In this document: in pieces, positions 1 through 11,720 of the stretch | How positions within the stretch are numbered: position 1 is the first letter of the stretch | How the letters are laid out: each line of letters starts with the position of its first letter | Source of the DNA: Gossypium raimondii | Taxonomy: Eukaryota > Streptophyta > Magnoliopsida > Malvales > Malvaceae | Direction: 5' to 3' | Assembly: GCF_025698545.1 (NCBI RefSeq) | Contig: NC_068574.1 | Span: 41,688,014-41,752,013, forward strand | Length of the DNA: 64,000 nt | Notes under the pieces: model-generated | Told to the model about the DNA's origin: nothing | Seen by the model: only the letters and a program-made list of their open reading frames with translations | The model's database searches: none | Program-made: the position numbers and the translations under genes

Positions 1-576
1 TGCTAGATTTCAATCATGTCCTGAAGAATCACATTTACATGCCCTTAAGAGAATCTTTAGATGCCTTAGAGACAATCCTAATTTAGGTATTTGTTATCCT
101 AGAGACTCATCCTTTAGCTTGCATACATTCTCGGATACAGATTTGGAGGATGCAAATTAGATAGGAAAAGCACCTCTAGTACTTGTCAATTCCTAGGCAA
201 CATGATTATATCATGGTTTTGAAAGAAACAAAATAATGTTGCATTGTTCCCACCGAAGCATAATATATTTCTACAAGTAGTTGTTGTGCTAAAGTTTTAT
301 GGATAAAAAAAACTTAAGGATTATGGAATTAATATAGATACCATTTCTATCAAATGTGACAATACTAGTGCTATTTGTCTTACTAAAAATCTCATCCAAC
401 ATTCTAGGACTAAACACATTGAAATAATGCATCATTTTATTAGAGATCATGTCAAAAAAGGAAAAATAGTTTTAGAGTTTGTTAACACCTTAAATCAATT
501 AGCAGATATTTTTACAAAACCTTTAGACAAAGAAAGATTTTGGACACTTAGAGGAGAATTAGGTATTACTACATGA
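1..576 (+). pseudogene. Ty1/copia pol, RNase H end (decayed)
   Basis: This is the C-terminal end of a copia polyprotein; the rest lies left of the window. In the plus frame I read the RNase H core, including GCKLDRKSTS (with a frame change just before it), CDNTSAICL, SRTKHIEIMHHFIRDHV and LADIFTKPLDKERF, ending GELGITT and a TGA at 574-576. These are standard copia RNase H motifs. In-frame stops after ISWF and after KFYG make it non-functional. It belongs to the same element as the downstream extra ORF (1538-2656), the purine tracts (to 3071) and the LTR (3072-7054). Superfamily assignment is firm; the Sirevirus lineage is inferred from the downstream layout. Confidence 0.9.
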
Positions 577-1537
577 CTCATATGGCTTTGTTGTTTTACT
601 ACCTTTAGACAAATGAATTTTAGCACTTTGTTGTTTTAAAACTGTTTTATAACTTAAAATTGATTACAAAAATATATATGCATGACTCATATGGCTCTTA
701 TATGCAAAAATATAGGGGGTGTTTCATGTGGTTATTTGATCTATTTTGACCTTATTTGTCTAGTTTGACTTGTTCTTTTGATGCTCATGAACTTGTCAAA
801 ATGAACTTAATTTTATTAAATTAGTCATTTTTTTGAACTTATTTTGCTTTCATAAATCATATGCATCTTGCTTACATTGTGCATTTTCATGCATGTGAAA
901 CTATTAGGAATGATCTTAGATTCATTTTAAGAACCATAGAACCCATTAGGACCTCAAAATCTCGTTTTTGCAATTTTACTGCACTTGGAAAAAAGAACTG
1001 CAATTTGGTATCAATACCAATTAAAAAATATTGATACTTTTATAAAAATATCGATACTCATAAAAAATACTGATACCACTGGGTTTTAAAGGCACCTGCA
1101 CCGCTGTTTCAAAATAGTTTTGTTCAAAAGCCTAAATTTTTTTCCCTCATCCGAAAATCCTCCTCTCATTCTCTAAAAATCATCAAAACTCTTGACTTTT
1201 TTTTTGTAAAATCTTGACTTTGTAATCCTTTTAAACACCCTTCCATCAAGATTTCATCAATATTGTTCAAGGATTTTCACTATTTCAACACTTTGAAGGT
1301 AAAACCCTATAATTTTTAAATTTTTTATTTTATAAAATGTAAGTTGAAATAGTTCTTCTTGATGATTTATTAGGTTGATTTGGATTATATTTATTGTGTT
1401 TTGTTGCAGGGGTTTCCTATTCCAAAATGTTTTCTTAAATCTTTTACTTAAAACTCTTGCACACCAAGTGTTTGAGAAAATTCCCAAATAATTTTTTTTA
1501 GTGTTTTAGTTGAACTTTAGTGTTTAATACTCTAGTT
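577..1537 (+). other. Non-coding spacer of the copia element with TATCGATAC motifs
   Basis: No coding sequence is visible. The stretch separates the pol stop from the extra 3' ORF. Between about 1008 and 1080 it holds several copies of GATAC/GTATC half-palindromes (for example TATCGATACTC), the same motif that clusters in the 3' LTR. A few GT...AG pairs near 1297-1410 could be an intron of the extra ORF's transcript, but this is not established. Confidence 0.5.
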
Positions 1538-2656
1538 ATGGCTCCTAAGAAAAGACCAAGAACCGGTGCCTCATCATCCCATCAACCTAGTGGCCATAGA
1601 TCATCATTTAACGAATACTTTCGTATCGATGATTTACGTGAACGTTTTGATAGAAACTTTGATCTAAAAGATTTTGGGAGTCTAGGAAAGTTGATATAGC
1701 CATGTTAGAGGGTATTAATTTTGTCTATCTTTATATTTTGCAAACTTGGGGTTGGATGGACTTCCTTAATATTTCCTCGCCGACTTACTATAATCTTGAT
1801 TGAGCATTTTTCTCTAATACAAAACACAAACACAATGAGTCCAACAACATCGTAATAGCTATAACTTCTGTTTTAATGAAATCCCCTATATGTCTTACCT
1901 TATAAGAGTTTGGCGATTATCCTTATTTTCCTTCCGGAGGTAACTCCGATGAAAAAGGTCCTTTTAATCCTACCCTTTTTATTCAGTTCGGATCCGCATT
2001 TGAACTTAACCTTCATGATCGTGTTTTCCATTTGATCATAACTTGGAACCTTCGCCCTATTAAAAAACATGCTAAGCTTCGAAACATCGATAATTGGTGG
2101 CTCGACTCTTTTAAATCTGATAAGCATCCCGACCTAGCTCTCATTATGTTTAAGGACATTACTAAGGCTATTAGGAGGGGGATCAATACAAATATCACCC
2201 TTCCCCATGACACTTATTCGTCATATCTCTTTAGGAGGTTAGGCATTAGAACCCATGGAGACACCCTCGTTACTTCTAACCAACCTATTAGTTGTGAGGC
2301 CCATCATCATGCGGGATATCATTACGTGGATTTAGAGAGATCAATGGATGGAAAATAAAGATGACGACATCGACGACACTTTTGAAGACATTCCGGCACA
2401 CGAGCATGTTCCTTCACTTGAACATGTTCCTCCTCCAACTTCGTTTTTTTACACAGCTCAACCTTCATCCAAGATCAATGGTGCCATCCTCAATGCTATC
2501 CATTCTTTGAGCAATGATGTTCAAGGACTTAGAGACGAGCTTAGATCTCATAGAGATGAGGTTAATTCTAGGTTATCGACGTTGAAGACGCAAATGGCAT
2601 CTCTCCTAGCTCGCTTTCCTTTGAGAACTCCCTTCTCACCTTACGATGATGACTAG
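1538..2656 (+). pseudogene. Extra 3' ORF of Sirevirus-like copia element (putative plant transposon protein domain)
   Basis: An ATG at 1538 opens a basic, Ser-rich start (MAPKKRPRTGASSS, then FNEYFRIDDLRERF), closed by a stop near 1700. Reading resumes in another frame at 2032-2358, with ITWNLRPIKKHAKLRNIDNWW and LALIMFKDITKAIRRG. It continues in a third frame at 2348-2656, with a coiled-coil-like segment (LSNDVQGLRDELRSHRDEV) ending SPYDDD. The middle part resembles the putative plant transposon protein domain found near retrotransposon 3' ends. Position between RNase H and the purine tract is where Sireviruses carry their env-like ORF; no membrane segment is visible, so an envelope role is not supported. 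At least two frame changes and a stop make it a relic. Confidence 0.7.
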
Positions 2657-3071
2657 AGTAGATTTCTAAGCTTTCATTTTCCATATCATTATTCATAACA
2701 TTTTCACCATTACGTTTGTTTATTTCCTATGTCGTGAACCTTCATGTTTTTATTTTGTATTCTAAGATACCTTATTTGTTAGTTATCTATTTCTTAATTT
2801 TCCTATCTATTTGAACTAACCATCTTTTTTTCCTTAAGCTTTATTTTTGATATAACAAAAAGGGAGAAGAAAAGTAAATTAAGGCAAATTGATTGATTAC
2901 TTTTATGCTAACCATAATCAAAATATATGACCATTTTCCTTAAAGTAAAAATGAATGTAAATTGTATGTCAATATTTTTATTTTGACCTTAAATTCAAAA
3001 TGACATTTATTAAGGGGAACAATTATTCAAAAAAATTTACCAAATGTTTTGTTATATCAAAATGAGAAGAT
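2657..3071 (+). other. Paired polypurine tracts framed by a 16-bp inverted repeat
   Basis: TTTTGATATAACAAAA at 2845-2860 is the exact reverse complement of TTTTGTTATATCAAAA at 3047-3062. Each copy is followed by a purine tract: AAGGGAGAAGAAAAG right after the first, and ATGAGAAGAT immediately before the LTR start at 3072. Polypurine tracts prime plus-strand DNA synthesis in LTR retrotransposons; Sireviruses are known for repeated tracts and conserved non-coding motifs here. The inner 185 bp is AT-rich without coding potential. Confidence 0.7.
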
Positions 3072-6000
3072 TGTTAAAATAACCTTTATGTGATAAAAAT
3101 TTTGGTATAACAAATTAAAGTGTTTTTAATAAAAGTTAAAATTGAACAAATTTGAAAAATGATTTTTCAAATTGAAGTTTAAAAGATAAAATTTCAAATA
3201 ACTACTTTGAACTCTTAGAAAATTTTTAAACAACTTTAAAATCAAGTTAAAATGATTTTAACCAAGTTAAAAGTCTTTTAACAAATCAAACTATTTTTCA
3301 AACAAGTCAGAATTGCTTAAGGCCAGAAAGTATCGATACATTTTTAGCCAAGTATTGATATTTTTGAAATATCGATACCCTTCAAATAAACGATATGAAA
3401 TTGGCATTATGTTTTTCAAAAAATCAACTAAGTATCAATCCGGTATCGATACCTTTTTATAAGGTATCAATAAAAGTGTTATGGTATCAATATTTAAACT
3501 TCAACTATCACTGAATTTAGCATTTATTGCAAAAAAATCGATACCTTTTTATCTGGTATTGACCCATGCTGTTGCAGGTGAATTAAATGCTCTGGTTTTC
3601 ACATCCCCAACGGCTCTATTAACTACCACAACAACCTCATCGGTTGGAGATCAATTAGAGGGTATAAATAGCAGCTTATAAAAATCCTACAATAAGAAGA
3701 AAGCATATTCAAACAAATATCATCAATCAAACAACCTTTGTGCTCAATACTTTCATAATTCTCTTATACACACTTGTGAGCTCTTATTGTTTTCCTTTTC
3801 TTTTTCTCAAGTGTATTCTTGTTTATTTGTGCTTAATTGGCAAACATTCTGATCTTGTTAGATTATTTCTTTGTTTGCTTCTTTATAATTCTTCGAGAAG
3901 GTTTATCTTAATATTTGGGTAGAAATCTTAAGAGAGTTGTAAGGTTAAACATTGTCCTCAAAGGTTGAACAAATTAGTGAATTTAAGAAAATCCTTAGTT
4001 GTGGAAAGCTAAAGTAGTGGGGTAGGCAATTGCGGTCGAACCACCCTAAATATTTTGTTGATAATTTCATATTCTTCTTTTTTTCCACCAAATTTTCAGA
4101 GGCCAATTCTGTCACACCACAAAATAGGGCGTAGGAGTTTTAGGGATATTTTAGGAATTTTACCCTTAGAGTGTTCGAAATTTTGTGACATGACATACTA
4201 GTAATGTTTTCAATTATGGTTTTTAGAAAATTAAATCAATTTCTGAAAATGAGTTTTAAATACCTTTAATTTTGAAAATAGGACTAATTTGTAAAAGAGC
4301 CAAAAGTGTGAGGTTTTATGAAGCAATTAATCTAAATTTTAAAATTCAACCTAATACTTCCCCACTTACATACATTTCACATTAGTTCTTCCACTCCCAT
4401 TCTTATTGTCATCCCTTTTTTTCCCCCCACCTTCTTCATTCTATTTTGATTCCAAACTCTAGTTTTTTTATTTACATCATCCTTACAACATTAAACCTCC
4501 ATAATACTTCAAGAAAAACACCCAAAAACACAATAGATTCCTCCATTGTCAAGCTTTTAGGTTTTTTGAGTTTTCGATCAAACGCTCGATTTTTCGTCAA
4601 CTAAGGTAACAATTCATCTTCCTATTAGTTTTAAATGTTATTTAGTTTTTAAAACCAATTTTTTAGCCATTAAATTGCATGTTTTAAATCAAACTCGAAA
4701 ATTAGGTCGTTAATGGTGGATTTAGGGATTTTGCATAAAAATGTGGTTCCAAAGCGTTTTTCAACTTGTTTTAACATGATTAGAAGGTTTCTAAACTTAC
4801 TTTGAAGTTTCGTTAAAGAATTCTTGATTTTTAATGAATTTTCAGAAAATAGTAATAAAATATGCAAAAAAGTCGATACTATGAATTGAGTATTTTATTG
4901 TATTTTAAAGGTTGAGAATTAGTTTTAGGTGAATTATAAGATGAACAGAATTGGTTTTAGGTGAACAAATTGAGTATTGACCGAGATATTTGAGTTTTAA
5001 GTTGGCTATGTTAAAGGTTTTGGTTACATGATAACTTAGTTTAGGCTTATGTTTGCATGCTTGTAATGAATCCTTGACTGATTTTTGGATGCATTGTTGT
5101 GTGAATTGTTGTGTTGAAGTTCCAGATCTGGTAGGACCTTCTATGAGTAGAGATAATGGAAAGGAAAAACTAGTTTGAGCTTTCAGCTTTAGACTTTTTG
5201 GCTAAAGTATAATTGGTGAGTGTTTGGAATAATTACTTGTGGACCTAATTCAATGCATTACTTGGGAATTTAGTAGTAGCCTAAACCCCTACTCTAAATT
5301 TCGAGTGTAAGCTTTTTCATACCTGTGTTATCTTGTGAACAAAGTGCTTATGTGTTTGTGACTATGTGAATTGAGATGAGATGCTAGAACATGTGATATG
5401 TGGTTATGATAATTGTTGTGAAAGTGAAAATATGTACATGTTATGTATATGTTAAATGCTAGTGACAGTGTTTTGCTAAAGATGAAAATATGCAGTGATT
5501 GTGTACGGATAATCAGTAAGTGATATGTGTTTGAATTTGGATATTTTGGCCTTGTGATCTTGAAGCCGTTGGATATAGTTGGCATGCCATAGGATTGTGA
5601 GTACTCACCTATATGTACAGTGATTTTGGGTATTGAAACCCTGGGACATGTTAGAGGGATAAGGAAATGTGAGCTAAGCTCCATTCAATGGGACATGTGA
5701 GGGGAAATAAGGAGAGTATTAGCTTTACGCTTCACTTTTGGGACATGTTTGACTTTATGAGTCTATGTTTGGTGTGTTGGAGATCCGCGTATCTGATGAG
5801 TGATGATAGAACTCACTTTATGTTTTATAGCTCAAATGCCAAATTAACTTAAAATGTATATATGTGTAACGTGATGTATGCCTAAATGAGTATGTGACCA
5901 TTATGTAATTTATCTATAAACCTATTTTTTAATATTGTGATATATGCTTGAATGTTAGGTGATTATATACGTAATAGGATATATGCTTAAAAGTGAATAT

Positions 6001-7054
6001 GTTTATCATGTAAAAGAATTAATAATAATACACGAGTAAGTATATTATGACACTAAAGTTGGAACTGTTAAGGTTATGCTATATGATTGTTTTATTACTG
6101 CTTGATGAACTGTTTGCATGATAGTTGTTCTAGGCATTCACTGAGCCTGTTAAGCTCACCCACTCCATTCTTAATCATTGCAGATTAGTTGTGTACCGGC
6201 GTGAATAGTGTGGTTTTCGAGAGGTGATCCAAGCAAGTCTATTCATTATTTTTGTAGGTGTCCTATATTTATTTATGTTTTAGGGAATAAGGCGATGTGG
6301 TAGACTTGTTTATAACCATGTTAACTTTTAGAGATTTTGCTGGTTTTGGTTCGATTTATAAGGATTACATGTTATTGTTATGCTTGGGTTCATGAACATG
6401 AGGATGGATTGACATTACTTACTCGAACATGATTATGCGATATTGAACTATTAATTAGGTCGTTGAATGACTATTTGTTGAAGTAATTGATGGATGATGT
6501 TTAGGAATGGGTTAATGACTTATATATACTGCATTTTTAGGTATGGAGCAGAGGTATCAATAATTGGGTTTTAAAATTGACAACTCTATGTTTTGAAACA
6601 TGCAGGAAGTCAGAATAGAGATTTGGTATCGATACATTTGCTCAAGTATCACTACTCGGGGTTAAAATATCGATATTTCATGGCAGGTACCGATATTTTT
6701 TGAGACTTTGGCTTTTAATTGAGAAACATAATGCAAGTTTGGTATTGCTTTTTCAGGTGGTATCGATACCACTTAAAGAAAATATCGATACCTTAGTGTC
6801 AGTATCGATACTTAGGACCTGGTTTGAGAATTTTGTTGAATGAACCTTATGCATGTATTAATATGTTTATAAGACATAAGACCGATGTGAATAGCAAATT
6901 GATGGATGTTTTGTTGGAATGAGATTTTACTTGTTGGTTATAACATGAGACGGTGGTGTGGCATCCTCATATTTGGGCTTGGCGACCAGGCCGAGTATAG
7001 GGTGTTACAAATTCACCCCTCTTGGCAATTTCGGTTTGATTAATCGAGCTAACA
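3072..7054 (+). mobile_element. Copia 3' LTR (Sirevirus-like), interrupted by a gypsy solo LTR
   Basis: The LTR starts TGTTAAAATAACC directly after the purine tract. It ends at 7054 with an ATTCACCCCTCTTGG... block closing in CGAGCTAACA, a classic Sirevirus LTR end. Removing the nested gypsy LTR (4110-7009) and one TSD copy leaves about 1.08 kb. The same terminal block and the preceding GAAATCCTTAG...AGCTAAGGTAGTGG motif recur at 38400-38542, showing a second copy of this family in the window. A cluster of TATCGATA/GGTATCGATACC palindromes lies at 3330-3560. The matching 5' LTR is outside the window. Confidence 0.85.
4110..7009 (+). mobile_element. Ty3/gypsy solo LTR, 2.9 kb, TSD AATTC
   Basis: It begins TGTCACACCAC at 4110 and ends GGGTGTTACA at 7009. 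AATTC occurs just before (4105-4109) and just after (7010-7014), an exact 5-bp target duplication. No internal region is present, so this is a solo LTR left by LTR-LTR recombination. Plus sense is set by landmarks shared with the minus-sense LTR at 14083-17508: the stretch around 5480-5690 (GGCATGCCATAGGA, CTCCATTCAATGGGACATG) and GCATTCACTGAG near 6131. A GGTATCGATACC cluster lies at 6620-6815. Neither flank has a primer or purine site belonging to this copy. Confidence 0.9.
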
Positions 7055-9083
7055 AATTCAATTCAAATTAGACCAAAAATCCAATGCCAATTAAATCTAA
7101 AATTTTCTACCCTTCTCAATTCAGTATGATTCTCAATATTTAGTACTCATAATCATAATTCAATTTATACAGTAATTGTAACTCATTTTAATCCACAATC
7201 ATGCGAACATCATAAATCCATGAACAAATAATTTTATCTTAAATTATGAAAATATCCATAACAAATTCTCGTGTTATTTATTCACCCATAATGTATTCCC
7301 GACCTTTTTCTATCGGATTAGATCTCTGGGTAGCAACAAGAATATTATCAACATTTCTTCTTCATTCAAAACAAGTTCTAGAGTGTACTTACTGAGTCAC
7401 AGAAATTCATGTTCATAATCAATTATTGTCATATCGCCTTGCTTCAGCAATAGGAACTCTTGCTTTCTATCCTCTAAGTATAGTTCACCAACATACTTAT
7501 CTGGAATTTAGATTGAAAGAAATCCCAATCAATCTGATAAACAGGCACATGAAAAATAATAGTTTGCCACAAATTATATGCTTCTCCTTATAAAAGAGAA
7601 AAGACATATATAACTGATCAACTGTTAACGTCACAATAATAATGTGCAAGCATACACTGTCGATGCAAGTACAGTAGACAGATGTGAGTCTGTCGGATAT
7701 CGATCCCACAGGGATGTCTTTTGTCTATTAATGTCAGTGCAATAACTGGATAGAAATGAGATAAATTGTGAGGATAGTTGTCAGAGCAATAACTAGAAAA
7801 AAATAAAATAAAATATGATAATGATAAACTGTGATCCCCAACATAAATCTTCAGCAGAATACTAAGTTTTCACAAGGTATATCTTACCAAGCGTCACTCC
7901 TCTATTTAATCTGAGACTTAAACATGCACATTAACCCCACCTTCCGATGATGGCAATATGGCACTATTAAGAACAAGTGGACTAAATTTCTCTAATCCTC
8001 ACGCAACTTCCGTTGTAATGCTTGTTGGCTCAAACTGTCACTGCACTTTCCAGTGTTAGTGACTGCCATAATACTTCCGTGTTAAGAAACATTCAAACCC
8101 CAAGATTAAAAAATAAAAATAAGATTGAATAAGATAACATATTACCAAGAATTCATGTGTACTTCCATACAAACAGAAAACAGAGAGTAATCACCAGCAT
8201 TTAGAAAGAAATAAGAAACAATCGATGAAGAATACTATTCCCAGATAACTCGACTGAATCTCTCTATTCCCTCTTATCTCGCACTTACATTTCCTTGACA
8301 AAAGCTAGTCCGTATCAATTTTCACGTTGTCTCCCCCGTGAGAGGCTTAAGCTGCCACAGCTGCAAGCTTCAAGGTAGCATGAACCTTTTATGTCCTCCT
8401 CCAATGGTACATGTGTCCTTTCCTCAGAATTATTCTATCCTTGTACGTATAGGTTGGTTATACCACACTGGACAGCTCACGCAATTTCAGTTCTTATCCG
8501 GACAACTGTCAGGTGCGGTGACAATTCTGGATGCAATCTGGAGTTAACTCATGCAGCGACATTAATGCAAAAAGATAGAAAAATTAAGGATAAAATAGGC
8601 TAGGATTCACTAAGCTATAAAATGTAATTTACTAAATTGAAAATGCTAAAATATACGCTAAGGATAACTAAATAAGAACAATTTAACCAACAAGTAAGAA
8701 GGAAAACCTATGTTCTGCCTATTGCTATCAATAACACATTTGCAAGGCGTGCATTCTAACTGTTGAAGTAATCGGTTCATTGCCTTTAGCCAAATCACAA
8801 CCGCCAAATGATCGACCCCATTTATTCCCATGAACTCTATGGCACCATATTTTTGTAGTTATTTTATTGGGGCTCATCTATTAGTGGTTGTTGAAACAGT
8901 TTGTGGAGTAGTTCTTGCTATTTTCTGAAAGATTTCTACTATCTTGGGGGATAATCCCTTATCACCTCGATCTTCTTGTCGAGATCTCACAATTCTATTT
9001 TGTCTAGCACTGGTTAAATCTTCACTAAGTGCTTTGGCCCTAATCCTATTTTCTTTCTCAACCGAGTGACCACTATTATTCAT
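7055..9083 (-). pseudogene. Ty3/gypsy gag (element B), split by a 1.1-kb insertion
   Basis: Read on the minus strand, gag starts with ATG at 9083 (MNNSGHSVEKENRIRAK). It runs into a segment with GVDHLAVVIWLKAMNRLLQQLECTP near 8740-8830. The insertion 7615-8730 intervenes. With it removed, the frame continues as VFSLL-stop-GEAYNLWQTIIF, IDWDFFQSKFQ and LYLEDRKQEFLLLKQGDM near 7400-7600. This matches the gypsy retrotransposon gag order (GVDP..AE.WL, QWW, W..F...F...Y). Several stops and shifts show it is dead. Below 7380 coding similarity fades before the copia LTR end at 7054, suggesting the copia element landed inside this one. Confidence 0.85.
7615..8730. mobile_element. 1116-bp TG...CA insertion in gag, TSD ATAAC (unclassified, probable solo LTR)
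   Basis: ATAAC at 7610-7614 is repeated at 8731-8735, and the sequence between starts TGATCAACTG and ends TTGCTATCA. Deleting the insertion and one TSD restores the gag reading frame across the junction, which proves the boundaries. Termini TG...CA and a 5-bp duplication fit an LTR, so a solo LTR is most likely. It does not resemble the other LTRs here: it lacks the TGTAACACC ends and has no CACACGG cluster. A motif near 7692 (TCGATCCCACAGGG) looks conserved-repeat-like, but I cannot name the family. Two overlapping plus-strand short ORFs around 8338-8603 look like chance. Confidence 0.75.
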
Positions 9084-9240
9084 GTATCATTATCAACATT
9101 TCTTGGTTCCCCTAACATTTTCAACTATAAACAAAAGAATTTACTCATCAACATCCAAATCCCAACTCAAACTCGACTTGACAATGACATATACCTCTAG
9201 ACTCAATTCTAAGCTTAATTTAGCCTGAGAATCGGCTAAA

Positions 9241-9263
9241 CCTATAGCTCTAATACCAATAAA
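9241..9263 (-). other. Primer-binding site of gypsy element B
   Basis: On the minus strand, TTTA spaces the LTR end from TGGTATTAGAGCTATAGG. This matches the initiator Met-tRNA 3' end complement (TGGTATCAGAG...) with one mismatch. It fixes the element's orientation as minus, with the LTR at 9264-11720 as its 5' LTR. Confidence 0.8.
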
Positions 9264-11720
9264 TGTAACACCCCTTACTCAGTTTGGTCGCCAGACTGGA
9301 GTAATGAGATGTTACAAACGATTACCAAAAAATTTCATAGAATTTATTAATGTAATTCTCAAATAATATTAAATAAACACATAGGAGCATTTATAAATAC
9401 ATTATTCAATCCGTTTTAGGTAAATATTGAGTATACAAAAGCTTAAAAACAATTTGGGAATGGACAAGGATCAATTTGAATTAAAAATAAAAAGTTGGAA
9501 TTTTTTTGGAAATAGGGATCACACAACCATGCCCTTTGACCGTGTGTGAAAACTTAGCCCGTATGTGATGAACCACACAGTCGTGTCACTAAACCGTGTA
9601 CAAGAGTTGTGCCAGTGTACATGGTCGTGTCAGTGGGTCATATAGTCGTACGGATAGGTCACACGACCGTATGAGCAACCCGTGTAACTCCATCTACCCG
9701 CGTGCAACAAAATCACTTAAAATTTTACAGACCACATAGCCGTGCCACAAGCCCGTGTACGGTAAACGGTCATCTGCCAGGTTGTGTCATAGGCCGTGTG
9801 TATCTAGAAATGCCTTTCAAAACAAGCAATTCAACCATGAAACACTTATACCACAAGATACAATTTAAGCCATATTTCAACCTATCCAAAAGCATTCAAT
9901 TCAAGTCAAAACCATCATTTAAAACAACCATCCTAAGTGTGTACCAATATGCTACAATTCGCACCTCAATCAACAATTCAAAACTAGCTAAATAACCACA
10001 GACATTCATGCCAATATACCTTCAATGGTACCCCAATCAATCAAGCCATACATGTATACATTCGATCATACAACTATCACCTGTTTAAGTACCAAAATTA
10101 CCAAAACATTTCTTAAACGTAACACAAGCATATCATCCATCAACCAAAACCAAGTACAATGCCTAGCATGATCTTTTTCTCCACTATGAAGACATAAAGC
10201 ATATAATCCAAGCAATCTATCAAATCATCCACAAAAAGACCATTGCCACCACACTTATACCTAATTACATATCCATAAAAGACCAATAAGATTCAAATGA
10301 TCATAAAGCATTAAACATCCTAGGTACATGCCAAGACCAAAATTAACAATTCACCAACACTTGAGTTTAGGATTGCCTCTAGATGCTGAGGCAACAATCG
10401 AACCAATAAGTACTTAACTTGTACATGAAAAAACAAAATTGTACGCTGAGTTTAACTTAATGGTATTTCTATATCCTACATTAAAGTATAATATAAATTA
10501 TGTAATGCATGACTTAAAAACAAGATCTAATACAGATTAATATTGGAGAATTACATGTCATAATGCACCATTTAATATTACAATTTGATTTACTTATAAT
10601 AAATCAATCAAACATAGTTGTAACATATACATTTCTCCCAATAACAATCAAAGTAATTTTATCACTTCAATATTATATACCCATTTCAGACTTAACTACG
10701 ATATCTTCTATTCAATTTTATTTGTAATCAATGTCCCAAATCCATATTGTTATTTCATCCATCATACTTCTATACATATGCGAAATAATATATATCACAT
10801 CTCAAACAGATTCAACTTCATATTTATATCATTATACTATATTTCCAAAACTATTCACTTTAGTCATCATTGCAAATAATAAATTTGAATCAAATCAATT
10901 CAGCTCTTTTTATCATTTTTAGCTTACCTTATGATCTTACCATGCAATGCAGTTCACAAATGCAGCATTTGAAGTAGTTTGGGTTATAGAAACACAAACA
11001 ATAAACTCCGAGCTAATCGTCGACGGCTTTGTTTTTCCTTTCTTTTTCGAGAATTCTTGGTCGACTTTAGCAATTAAAGCTTGAAAACCTGAAACCCCTT
11101 GGTCGTTCATGTTCTTCTTCTTCGCTTAACTTCAAATTTTTTTTGGTTGGAAAGAATTTGGCTTTCTCTTTCCATCCACTAGTTAAATTCCTTTTTTTTA
11201 ATTAGATTTTAATTTATTTTATATTATAATTAACTAATTTTTATTTAATACAAACATATAATTTACATATTTAACGAACCATATAACCATATATGTTAGG
11301 TTTATTTTCCTTTTAAGTCCCTTTATTAAGCTCTAATTATAAATCCTTAACAATTCACACTTTTATCACTTATGTGATTTAGTCCTTGTACCCAAATTAA
11401 GCCCTAATTCCATAAAATTACTCGACCGAATTTCAATTCACTTCAATCATAATTCCGTAAAAATATTTATTAAAAAAATTTAGAAGTTTGATTTACAGAA
11501 ACGAGGTCCTGATACCTCAATTTCTAAAACCACTGACTTTAGAATTGATACACTTGTACATTGTCTGACTTTCCAAATAACCAAAATTATTAGACTAAAC
11601 TTCAGTATAATACTATAATACCCTTGTAATTATTAATAAATAATATTCACTGACTCCATCATCAAAAAATAGAATTCCAAAACCATAATTTTTGACTCCA
11701 CTAACTTTTGGGTTGATACA
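9264..11720 (-). mobile_element. Ty3/gypsy LTR of element B (5' LTR, minus sense)
   Basis: On the plus strand it begins TGTAACACCCCTTACTC and ends TTTTGGGTTGATACA at 11720; in its own sense it therefore runs TGTATCAACCC... to ...GGGGTGTTACA, about 2.46 kb. It abuts the primer site at 9263. A cluster of Watson-Crick palindromic CACACGGNCGTGTG-like motifs lies at 9520-9800. The block near 11505-11560 (ACGAGGTCCTGATACCTCA) is a landmark I associate with cotton gypsy LTRs. A 63-residue ORF at 10731 and a 97-residue ORF at 9702 fall inside it and have no recognisable features. Confidence 0.7.

Noticed and set aside
7010..7030. AGAGGGGTGAATT on the minus strand as a polypurine tract for a minus-strand element at 4110-7009
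   Set aside because: Exact AATTC duplication and the match to the Sirevirus LTR end block show it is the interrupted copia LTR; landmarks give the gypsy LTR plus sense.
8338..8603. Overlapping short plus ORFs inside the 1116-bp insertion
   Set aside because: No similarity to known domains, two frames open over the same stretch, and the segment is a non-coding insertion.
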